From NCBI RefSeq assembly GCF_011058255.1, contig NZ_JAALFH010000016.1, positions 1-64,000 on the forward strand: DNA of 64,000 nucleotides, read 5' to 3'. The notes under the pieces were generated by a model, which ran no database searches, was not told where the DNA came from, and saw only the letters and a program-made list of their open reading frames with translations. Positions 7,716-15,720 of the stretch are shown one piece after another. The stretch is from Thioalkalivibrio sp. XN8. Its GTDB lineage: Bacteria > Pseudomonadota > Gammaproteobacteria > Steroidobacterales > XN24. A program made the position numbers and the translations under genes. How positions within the stretch are numbered: position 1 is the stretch's first letter; every line of letters starts with the position of its first letter.

Positions 7716-8912
7716 TCAGGCCGCGGCGCGCCCGAGCAGGGCCTCGGCCGCCGGCAGGCCGGCGCCGGCGTCCACGCCTTCTGCGCCGGCCAGGGTCGTG
7801 CCGAGCGCCTCGAGGCAGAGGCGGACGTTGTCCGGCCGCGCGGCGTAGCCCATCAGTCCGATGCGCCAGGCCTTGCCGGCCAGGGCGCCGAGACCGCCGC
7901 CGATTTCCAGGTCGAACTCGGCCAGCAGCCGCTGGCGCACCGCCGCCTCGTCCACGCCGACCGGCACGCGCACGGCATTCAGCTGCGGCAGGCGCCATGG
8001 CGCTGTCACCAGGAACTCCAGCCCCATGGCCTCGACCCCGGCGGCGAGTGCCGCGTGCATGCGCTGGTGCCGGGCCCAGCTGGCTTCCAGCCCTTCTTCG
8101 GCCAGCATCAGCAGCGATTCGTGCAGGCCGTAGAGCGCGTTGATCGGCGCGGTGTGATGGTAGGCGCGCTTGGGCGTGGCGTCGCCGCTGCCCCAGTAGC
8201 CCATCACCAGGTTGAGATCGAGGAACCAGCTCTGCACCCGGTGGGTGCGGCTGCGGATCCGCTCCACGGCGCGTGGCGAGAAGCTCACGGGCGAGAGTCC
8301 CGGCGTGCACGACAGGCACTTCTGGGAACCCGAATAGACGGCGTCCACGCCCCAGGCGTCGATCTCCACCGGGATGCCGCCCAGCGACGTGACGGCGTCC
8401 ATGATCACCAGGCAGCCGTATTCATGCGCCAGGCGGCACAGCGTCTCGGCGTCCGAGCGCGCGCCGGTGGAGGTCTCGGCATGCACGAAGGCCAGCACGC
8501 TCGCCTCCGGGTGCTCCTTCAGCGCCAGCGCCACCTTGTCCACGTCCACGGGGTGGCCCCACGGGTCCTCGACCACCACCGCCGTGGCCCCGCAGCGCTC
8601 CACGTTCTCCTTCATGCGGCCGCCGAACACGCCGTTGATGCAGACGATCACCGTGTCGCCCGGCTCGACCAGGTTGACGAAAGCCGTCTCCATGCCGGCC
8701 GAGCCCGGGCCGGAGACCGGGATGGTCAGCGGGTTCTCGGTGCGGAAGGCGTATTGCAGCAGTTGCTTGAGCTCGTCCATCATCGCCACGAACTGCGGGT
8801 CGAGATGGCCGATGGTCGGCCGGCCGAGCGCCTCCAGCACGCGCGGGTGGACGTCGGAGGGGCCCGGCCCCATGAGGGTCCGGTGCGGCGGCATGAAAGG
8901 CTTGAACTGCAT
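7716..8912 (-). CDS. Class V aminotransferase, alanine-glyoxylate / serine-pyruvate type
   Basis: A 398-residue PLP enzyme of the alanine-glyoxylate/serine-glyoxylate/serine-pyruvate aminotransferase group. It has the GPGPSDVHPRVL N-terminal substrate loop, SGPGSAGMET (residues 68-76) for cofactor phosphate, the MDAVTSLGG aspartate (172) that pairs with the pyridine nitrogen, and the Schiff-base lysine in SGSQKCLSC (198), followed by PGLSPVSFS. ATG 8912 is chosen because the protein then begins just before the MPPHRTLMGPGPS core; upstream in-frame codons lie over the divergent serine-hydrolase gene. Substrate choice among glyoxylate, serine, alanine or ureidoglycine is not decidable, and no purine-catabolism genes are near. 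Confidence 0.87.
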   Translation of the reverse strand: MQFKPFMPPHRTLMGPGPSDVHPRVLEALGRPTIGHLDPQFVAMMDELKQLLQYAFRTENPLTIPVSGPGSAGMETAFVNLVEPGDTVIVCINGVFGGRMKENVERCGATAVVVEDPWGHPVDVDKVALALKEHPEASVLAFVHAETSTGARSDAETLCRLAHEYGCLVIMDAVTSLGGIPVEIDAWGVDAVYSGSQKCLSCTPGLSPVSFSPRAVERIRSRTHRVQSWFLDLNLVMGYWGSGDATPKRAYHHTAPINALYGLHESLLMLAEEGLEASWARHQRMHAALAAGVEAMGLEFLVTAPWRLPQLNAVRVPVGVDEAAVRQRLLAEFDLEIGGGLGALAGKAWRIGLMGYAARPDNVRLCLEALGTTLAGAEGVDAGAGLPAAEALLGRAAA

Positions 8913-8948
8913 CCTGCTCAGGCTCCATCGATCGGGTAGTCGGGGCAG

Positions 8949-8954
8949 TATAAT
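8949..8954 (+). promoter_or_regulatory. Consensus -10 box (TATAAT) immediately before a start codon
   Basis: A perfect TATAAT ends seven bases before ATG 8962. A transcript from this box would begin at about 8961, that is at or next to the start codon, giving a leaderless or nearly leaderless mRNA. No clear -35 hexamer is seen at 16-18 bases upstream. Confidence 0.45.
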
Positions 8955-8961
8955 GCCGCCC

Positions 8962-10167
8962 ATGAAAACACACCGCCACGGCGCCGCGCTGCTCGCGGCC
9001 TCCGCCCTCCTCGCCCTGCCCGCTGCGGCCGACGACGCCGCGATGCGCAGCGCCTTGGAGCCCGTGAACACCCGCGGCACCGAGGTCTTCACCTGGGACC
9101 TGGAGCAGAAGAAAAGCGGCTTCCGCGCCATGGAAGCGCTGTTCCCGGCCCGCACGGTCACCGGCGCCGCCACGCCCTCGCCGTTGCCGGCCGGCGCGCC
9201 GTTGGCGGCCTACGAGCCGGGCGGCATCCAGGCCGGGCGGCTGGCCGGCTTCATGGCGGAGGAATACGTCGCCGGGCTGATCGTGGTCCACGACGGCAAA
9301 GTCCGGCTCGAGCGCTACGGCCTCGGCCAGTCGGCGGCCGACCGCTGGACCTCCTTCTCCGTGGCCAAGAGCATCACCTCCACGCTGGTCGGCGCGGCCA
9401 TCCGCGACGGCTATATCGAGGGCCTCGACACGGAGATCACGCGCTACATCGACGCCCTCGAAGGCACGGCCTACGACGGCGTCACCGTGCGCCAGCTGCT
9501 GACCATGACCTCGGGCGTGGCTTTCAACGAGGACTACGCCGATCCGGATTCCGACATCCGTCGCCTGTACCGCGAGCCGCCCGCCCCGGGGATCGACGCC
9601 TCGGTCGGCTTCATGCGCCACCAGCCGCGCGAGTTCGCGCCCGGTACGCAATGGCGCTACAAGACACCGGAAACCAACCTCGCCGGCCTGCTGGTGATGG
9701 AGGCGACCGGCAAGCCGCTGGCCGAGTACCTGGCGGAGAAGATCTGGCAGCCCTACGGCATGGAGCGCGACGCCACCTGGCTGGTCGACCACGTGGGCAA
9801 CGAGCAGGGCGGCTGCTGCCTGCAGGCGACGCTGCGCGACTACGCCCGCTTCGGCCGCTTCATCCTCGACGGGGCCCGCATCGAGGGCGAGTCCATCCTG
9901 CCCGCAGGCTGGCTGGCGGCAGCCACCAGCACCCAGGCCGACACCGGCTTCCCCGGCGGCTACGGCTACCAGTGGTGGCCGCTTGGGGACGGCACCTTCC
10001 AGGCGCGCGGCATCTTCGGCCAGTTCATCCACCTAGACCCCGAGCGGCGCCTGGTCGTCGCCATCGTGGCCGCCTGGCCGGGACCGCGGGAACCGGAGCG
10101 CCGCGCTGCCCAGATCCAGCTGGCGCGCGAGATCGCCGCAGCCATCGACGCGGAGGAGAGGAACTAG
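8962..10167 (+). CDS. Exported serine hydrolase, class C beta-lactamase / NylB-like family
   Basis: A 401-residue protein with a clear signal peptide (residues 1-23, ending PAAA|DD) and a penicillin-binding-type hydrolase fold. The nucleophile motif is SVAK (133-136). The second motif appears as YKTPETN (233-239), similar to the Tyr...Asn element of 6-aminohexanoate-dimer hydrolase relatives. TMTSGVAFNEDYADP is also typical of that group, as is the GYGYQWW region near residue 330. Likely activity is periplasmic esterase, amidase or peptidase; the true substrate is unknown and a beta-lactamase role should not be assumed. No Shine-Dalgarno is seen; a TATAAT lies just upstream. It ends three bases before the DUF808 gene. 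Confidence 0.82.
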   Translation: MKTHRHGAALLAASALLALPAAADDAAMRSALEPVNTRGTEVFTWDLEQKKSGFRAMEALFPARTVTGAATPSPLPAGAPLAAYEPGGIQAGRLAGFMAEEYVAGLIVVHDGKVRLERYGLGQSAADRWTSFSVAKSITSTLVGAAIRDGYIEGLDTEITRYIDALEGTAYDGVTVRQLLTMTSGVAFNEDYADPDSDIRRLYREPPAPGIDASVGFMRHQPREFAPGTQWRYKTPETNLAGLLVMEATGKPLAEYLAEKIWQPYGMERDATWLVDHVGNEQGGCCLQATLRDYARFGRFILDGARIEGESILPAGWLAAATSTQADTGFPGGYGYQWWPLGDGTFQARGIFGQFIHLDPERRLVVAIVAAWPGPREPERRAAQIQLAREIAAAIDAEERN

Positions 10168-10170
10168 GGC

Positions 10171-11087
<917 letters not shown>

Positions 11088-11100
<13 letters not shown>

Positions 11101-11984
11101 CCGGCGGCAAGCTCGACGAAGGTCGCTTCGCCGACCCCCTGGTCGACCACCGCGCCGGTGTCGTCCTCCAGCCGGTGGCGGCGCTCGAACTCGAGCCCGG
11201 CCCGGGTGGTGAGGAAGAGGCCGCCCGCCGTCTGCCAGCGCAGCTTGGCGCCGGCCCGCCAGGCGCGGACCTCGTAATCGAAGCTCGCCCCGTCGCGCTC
11301 GTCGCTGACCACGTGCCAGCGCGCGCCGGCCGGCGCGACCTCGCCGCCGACCTCGACGCCGCGGGCGACCTCCAGCATGGTCCGCGTGACGGGCCAGCCG
11401 AGCTCCAGCCGAAACCCCTCGTGCTCCCGCAGCAGGGCCAGCACGGGATAGGCCTGTTCCGTGCCGAAGGCGTCGTCATAGGCCACCCCCGCGCGCCAGC
11501 CCCAGCCGGCGCCTGCCGGCGCGTGTTCCCGCAACACCCGCCCGTGCAGCATCAGGTCATCGGCGCTCCCGCGTGACCAGAGTTCCTTGAAGACGTTCGA
11601 CGAAGCGGCAATCACCGGCCGGAGCTCGCCCGACCAGGCCATCGGCCCGTCGCCCCGCCAGGCCAGCGGCACTTCGAGGCGGTGCAGGTCGCGATTGCGC
11701 GTCGGCAGGCCGGTGTATTCGAAGCGCTGGTAGGCGTAGTCGAGCGCCCAGCGGAAATCGCCGTGGGACAGCCGCCGCGTCGCCGCGTGGAAGGCGATGC
11801 GGTTCTCGGCGCCCGACAGGCGCGCGGCGCCGAAATCGGCCGTGGCCAGGGCGCCGCGCGTGTATTCGAAAGACGGCGCCGGAGGCGGCATGGCGGTCGC
11901 GGCCACGGGCACGGAAGCGAACAGGACCAGCGTGGCGCCCACGACGCTGGCGATGCATCTGGTAGTGGACGGTCGGCTGGTCAT
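11088..11984 (-). CDS. Probable outer-membrane beta-barrel protein
   Basis: A 298-residue exported protein with a signal peptide (residues 1-31, ending AATA|MPPP) and alternating hydrophobic/polar strands rich in Tyr, Trp, Phe and Arg, ending in the aromatic residue expected for a BAM-assembled barrel (GYRW). It resembles DUF6268-type outer-membrane proteins, but I am not certain of the family. ATG 11984 is chosen because the signal sequence begins there. It lies 123 bases downstream of the TonB-dependent receptor on the same strand, with a strong hairpin between them, so co-regulation is possible but read-through uncertain. Confidence 0.62.
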
Positions 11985-12064
11985 CGGTCCTCGCTCCGCG
12001 CCAGGCCCCATGTTCCACGGAATGCACGGGCCGGGCAAACGGCAGGCGACCCTGCCGCCAGGGC

Positions 12065-12094
12065 CCGCGGGACGAGGCAAGCCTCGCCCCGCGG
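12065..12094 (-). terminator. Strong hairpin after TonB receptor gene, no U-tract
   Basis: A near-perfect inverted repeat: seven pairs (12065-12071 with 12088-12094), one A-C mismatch, then CGAGGC facing GCCTCG around a minimal loop. It starts 14 bases after the receptor stop on the minus strand. No run of U follows, so it may stabilise the 3' end or only partly terminate before the downstream outer-membrane-protein gene. Confidence 0.45.
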
Positions 12095-12107
12095 CCTGGC
12101 GCAGTAC

Positions 12108-14234
12108 TCAGAACTCGAAGCGGAAGCCGGCGAAGAACGTCTGTTCCGCAGCCGGCTCGATGCCGTCGTTACGGACCCGGCTGTAGTAGTCCTCGTCGAG
12201 GAGGTTGTTGATGCCGCCGAACAGTGTCCAGGCATCGGCCAGGCGATACTCGGCGTTCAGGTCCACCACCTCGTAGGCAGGAATCACGGCGTCGATCTGC
12301 GCGTCACCCGTGCCCCGCGGCAGGTTGGAGTCCTGCCAGAACTGCTCGTCGACCAGGGTCGCGATCAGGGCGACCTTCCAGCGGTCGTTGTCGTACATCA
12401 GGCCCGTGCGGACCAGGTACTCCGGGGCGAACGCCGGCGTATTGCCCACCAGGCTGGCAGTCACGCTCCGGGTGATCTCGGCATCCAGCAGCGAGCCGTT
12501 GACAAAGCCGAGCAGCCGGCTCGGCGACTGCCGGAGCGCGAAGAAATCGTACTCGACGCTGAACTCCAGGCCCTGGTGGCGGGAATCGCCGCTGTTGACC
12601 CGCAGCACGTCGCTGACGTTGACCTGGATCTGCTCGACCTTGTCCTCGACTTCGATCCGGAACAGGCTCACGTCCAGCACCAGCCCGGTGACCGGGCTGC
12701 TGCGCACGCCGAGCTCGTAGTTCATGGCACGGGAGACCTCGGGCGCATTCTCCGCGGCCAGCTCGGCACTCGGGTTGGCCAGGTCATCGAAGCGCTGCGG
12801 CCGGTAGGCCTCGGAGATATTGGCGTAGATCTCGCTGACCTCGCCCACCTGGTACATCGCCCCGAGGCCGAACAACACCTCGTTCTCGGTCTGGTCCACG
12901 TCGATCGGGTCGCGCGACAGGCCGGGCTGCTGCACGTTCTCGAACAGGTCATAGTTGACCCGCTCGAAGCGCGCGGCCGGGGCCAGGCTCAGGTTGCCGA
13001 AACGGAACAGGTTCTCCACGAACAAGGCGTTGTAGGTGATCACCCGGTCCTGGTCATACAACAGGTCCTCGGGCCGCTGTGTATTCGAGCGGATGTCCGG
13101 GCTGACATGCCGGGTGCGCGGGCTGTCCGTGCGATAGGCGGTCGTGCCGACGGTCAGGACGTGGTCCGCGCCCCAGCCGCGCGCGTAGCGCAGGTCGAGG
13201 CCGAAGGTCTTGAATTCCTGCTGGTCGATGTTGGTCGTGGCCGGCTCGTCGGCGGGATCGATGAAGGGCGCGGAGCGGCGGCTGAAGCGGTCCTGGTAGG
13301 AATGCCAGAGCCGGCCGTTCAGCGTCGCATCCTCGCCCAGCCGCTGGTCGTAGCTGAGCGTGGCGATCAGCCGGTCGATTTCCACCCGGTTGAACGGGGT
13401 CTTGGTCAGGTCGCGGTTGGCGGCGAATTCCGCCGAGTTCAGCCGCCCGGCCTCGCCGGAGTCCGACTGGTAGAGGTCGAGGTCGAACCCGATACGGACG
13501 TCGTCGATGCCTTCATAGGCCACGCCCAGATAGCCCGCATCCACCTCGAAGTCTTCATTCAGCCGCGGGCCGTCGGCCTGGCGACGGTCGTAGGTCGCCA
13601 TCAGCCCGAAGGTGCCGTCCCCCCACCTGGCCTGGTTGTGGGTGCTGTAGAACGCGTCCGTGCCGAAGCTGTGCTCGGTGGAGCCCCCGGCATCGGCCCC
13701 GGCGTCGGCGCGACGGGTGATGAAGTTGATGGTCGGGCCGATCTGCGGCCCGAACAGCAGGCCGGAACCGCCGCGCACGAACTCGACCCGCTCGACGCGC
13801 TGGGCCGGCGGCAGGTAATAGATCGTCGGGTAACCGAACAGGTCCGAGGCCAGCGGCACCGAGTCCTGGAAAAAGGCGACGAACTCCGATTCGTGCGGAT
13901 TGCCGAGGCCGCGATAGTTCACGTTGTAGATGCTCGGGATCTTCTGCTCCGACACGAACAGGCCGGGCAAGCGGGCGAACATCTGGCGCAGGTTGGGCTC
14001 GACGAAGGTCGGCTGGATTTCCAGGTCGATCGCCGTGGTCTTCTTCCCGGAAAAGACCATGCCGTCCTCGACTGAGGGCATGTTATCGGGCAGCAACGGG
14101 TCAATCCGGTTGTTGCCCGACACTTCCACCGTGTCGAGGTCTGCTGCGGGCTCACGGTCGTTTTCGACCGCCAGCAGCGCCGGCGAGCACAGCGCCAGCG
14201 CGAGGCCGGCGGCAAAAGTTTTCTGATAAGGCAT
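12108..14234 (-). CDS. TonB-dependent outer-membrane receptor, probably for a ferric chelate
   Basis: A 708-residue TonB-dependent receptor with a signal peptide (residues 1-22, ending ALLA|VEN). The plug domain contains LRQMFARLPGLFVSEQ, NVNYRGLGNPHESEF and VERVEFVRGGSGLLFGP with the NFITR end. The C-terminal half is a 22-strand-type barrel closing with FFAGFRFEF. The plug resembles the FecA/ferric-siderophore group, and the Fur-like box upstream supports iron as cargo; the exact chelate is unknown. An in-frame ATG at 14294 is rejected because ATG 14234 opens the signal peptide, behind AGGGGA. No N-terminal FecA-type signalling domain is evident, although an ECF sigma gene lies 0.8 kb away. 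Confidence 0.86.
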   Translation of the reverse strand: MPYQKTFAAGLALALCSPALLAVENDREPAADLDTVEVSGNNRIDPLLPDNMPSVEDGMVFSGKKTTAIDLEIQPTFVEPNLRQMFARLPGLFVSEQKIPSIYNVNYRGLGNPHESEFVAFFQDSVPLASDLFGYPTIYYLPPAQRVERVEFVRGGSGLLFGPQIGPTINFITRRADAGADAGGSTEHSFGTDAFYSTHNQARWGDGTFGLMATYDRRQADGPRLNEDFEVDAGYLGVAYEGIDDVRIGFDLDLYQSDSGEAGRLNSAEFAANRDLTKTPFNRVEIDRLIATLSYDQRLGEDATLNGRLWHSYQDRFSRRSAPFIDPADEPATTNIDQQEFKTFGLDLRYARGWGADHVLTVGTTAYRTDSPRTRHVSPDIRSNTQRPEDLLYDQDRVITYNALFVENLFRFGNLSLAPAARFERVNYDLFENVQQPGLSRDPIDVDQTENEVLFGLGAMYQVGEVSEIYANISEAYRPQRFDDLANPSAELAAENAPEVSRAMNYELGVRSSPVTGLVLDVSLFRIEVEDKVEQIQVNVSDVLRVNSGDSRHQGLEFSVEYDFFALRQSPSRLLGFVNGSLLDAEITRSVTASLVGNTPAFAPEYLVRTGLMYDNDRWKVALIATLVDEQFWQDSNLPRGTGDAQIDAVIPAYEVVDLNAEYRLADAWTLFGGINNLLDEDYYSRVRNDGIEPAAEQTFFAGFRFEF

Positions 14235-14264
14235 TGTGAAGAGTCCCCTTGGATTTGACCCGCG

Positions 14265-14283
14265 AATGCTAATGATTCGCATT
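14265..14283 (-). promoter_or_regulatory. Fur-like operator upstream of the TonB receptor
   Basis: The 19-base stretch aatgctaatgattcgcatt is an almost perfect palindrome: eight of nine position pairs outside the centre match except one on each half. It follows the AATGNTAATNATT pattern of gammaproteobacterial Fur boxes. It lies 31 bases upstream of the receptor start, where a bound repressor would block the promoter. This is a match by eye, not a scored one. Confidence 0.6.
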
Positions 14284-14327
14284 GGTCTTAGCAATAGGGA
14301 AAACCCCTACTCCGGGGACGCCCTTCG

Positions 14328-14789
14328 TTACAGCTTGCGCCCGAGCTTCTTCTCGGCCATCCGCTTCTCCCAGTCCTGGAAGGGAAAACGAACGATTTCA
14401 AAGGTGAAGAGCGCCTGGATCGCCAGGCCGGCGCCGATGCCGAGGAAGATCCAGTACAGGATCGGGCGATCGAAACCGAAGACGGCAAAGAACACCACGG
14501 CCATGACGACGTACGCGCCCAGCCCGTGGATGAACTCCTTCACGCCCTTGGCATACTCGATGGCTTCTTTTTCGTCCTGCTGCAGTTCAGCTTTTTCCGG
14601 CATGTCCGTTTCCTCCGAGATGAATGACGAGATATCCACCTCGAACACGGCCGCCAGTGACCGCGCAGTCTCCAGGCTGGGCTTCTGCCCGCGCTCGAGC
14701 CGCTGCACGGTCCGCACGCTGACATCCATCAGTTCGGCGAGCTGGTCCTGCGACCAGCCCCGCTGGAGGCGTAGCTTTCTGACAATCAT
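14328..14789 (-). CDS. XRE-family regulator with C-terminal 2TM membrane domain
   Basis: A 153-residue fusion. Residues 2-55 form a Cro/C1-type helix-turn-helix (LRLQRGWSQDQLAELMDVSVRT then VQRLERGQKPS). A short acidic linker (EETDMPEKAELQQDEKE) follows. The C-terminus is the 2TM domain: a helix starting IEYAKGVKEFIHGLGAY, two membrane segments at about 85-135, and a basic tail (WEKRMAEKKLGRKL). The protein is therefore probably a membrane-tethered DNA-binding protein. ATG 14789 opens the HTH directly; a longer frame upstream has no matching sequence. Its target is unknown; neighbours are a TonB receptor on the same strand and a divergent ECF sigma factor. Confidence 0.78.
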   Translation of the reverse strand: MIVRKLRLQRGWSQDQLAELMDVSVRTVQRLERGQKPSLETARSLAAVFEVDISSFISEETDMPEKAELQQDEKEAIEYAKGVKEFIHGLGAYVVMAVVFFAVFGFDRPILYWIFLGIGAGLAIQALFTFEIVRFPFQDWEKRMAEKKLGRKL

Positions 14790-15043
14790 GGCTGCATCCC
14801 GTGTTCGAGGCGGAGCGAGTCTTTCATCACCGGCAGGTCCGGACCACGACATCATGCCGCCACGAGCCCGACAGGGCCCCGACAAGGCCCCGACAGGCGT
14901 GCCGGCCGTCACTCACTCGACGGAGTTCCGCAGCGTGGAAGCCGGCCGGCGCCATTCTTCCAGAAACGCCCGCGCCGAAACACCGTCGCACGGCTCCGGA
15001 GACTTGCCGCCGCGATCGACGCCGGCACTGCGAACGGTTCGTC

Positions 15044-15679
15044 TTGACGATCGCTTCGGAGCGACAGGATACTGCACCCGAAGCTGCGGCCCTGGCGGAA
15101 CCTGACGACGTGGACGATGCCCCGATCACCCAGCTCCTCGGCCGCGCCGCGCGCGGCGACCGCGCCGCCGACGAGGCGTTGGTCGCCGCCGTAGTCGGCC
15201 AGCTTGAGCGCATCGCCCGCAACCAGCTGGAGGCCGGCAACCGCGGGGCGCTGGATGGGTTGACGGTGGAACCGCAAATGGTCGCGCACGACGCGATCCT
15301 GAAGCTGTTCGAACGGCCCGTCGAGTTCGAAAACCGGCGCCACTTCTTCGCCTACGCCACCCAGGTCATGGCGCGCGCGATCATCGATTACCAGCGCCAG
15401 CGCGGCGCCCAGAAGCGCGGTGGCGACTTCCAGCGCATCACCCTCTCCGCCGTGCACGACGACTCGCCGCTCGACTTGTTCGAAGTGCCGGAGGCATTGA
15501 ACGAACTGCAGGCGCAGGATCCGCGCAAAGCCGAGCTGGTCGGGCTGCGCGTGTTCTGGGGCGCGACCATGGAAGAAGCCGCGGACCTGCTGGAGATTTC
15601 GCTGGCCACGGCGGAACGGGACTGGCGCTTCGCGCGGCGCTGGCTGGCCCAGCGTCTGGACCGCCTCACGCCCGACTGA
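15044..15679 (+). CDS. ECF-type RNA polymerase sigma factor
   Basis: About 190-210 residues, matching the ECF group often found next to Hanks-type kinases (TIGR02999-like). Region 2 runs from ITQLLGRAARGDRAADE through AHDAILKLFERP and FFAYATQVMARAIIDYQRQ. Region 4 is LVGLRVFWGATMEEAADLLEIS with the recognition helix LATAERDWRFARRWL. The start is unsure: TTG 15044 is used here, and GTG 15110 would give a 189-residue protein of typical family length; no strong ribosome site favours either. No anti-sigma factor is adjacent. It converges on a Ser/Thr kinase-TPR gene, a pairing seen in other genomes that suggests kinase-controlled sigma activity. Confidence 0.8.
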   Translation: MTIASERQDTAPEAAALAEPDDVDDAPITQLLGRAARGDRAADEALVAAVVGQLERIARNQLEAGNRGALDGLTVEPQMVAHDAILKLFERPVEFENRRHFFAYATQVMARAIIDYQRQRGAQKRGGDFQRITLSAVHDDSPLDLFEVPEALNELQAQDPRKAELVGLRVFWGATMEEAADLLEISLATAERDWRFARRWLAQRLDRLTPD

Positions 15680-15720
15680 TTCGCCGGGCCGCCGTGCTTG
15701 CGATGCCGGCTCGGCGGGGT

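Noticed and set aside
14801-15043. N-terminal extension of the ECF sigma factor from ATG 14801
   Set aside because: The added 81 residues are Arg/Pro/Thr-rich, overlap the divergent XRE promoter region and have no sigma-factor similarity.
12108-15679. FecI/FecR/FecA-type cell-surface signalling set
   Set aside because: The receptor has no N-terminal signalling domain, no FecR-like gene is present and the sigma factor is of a kinase-associated type.
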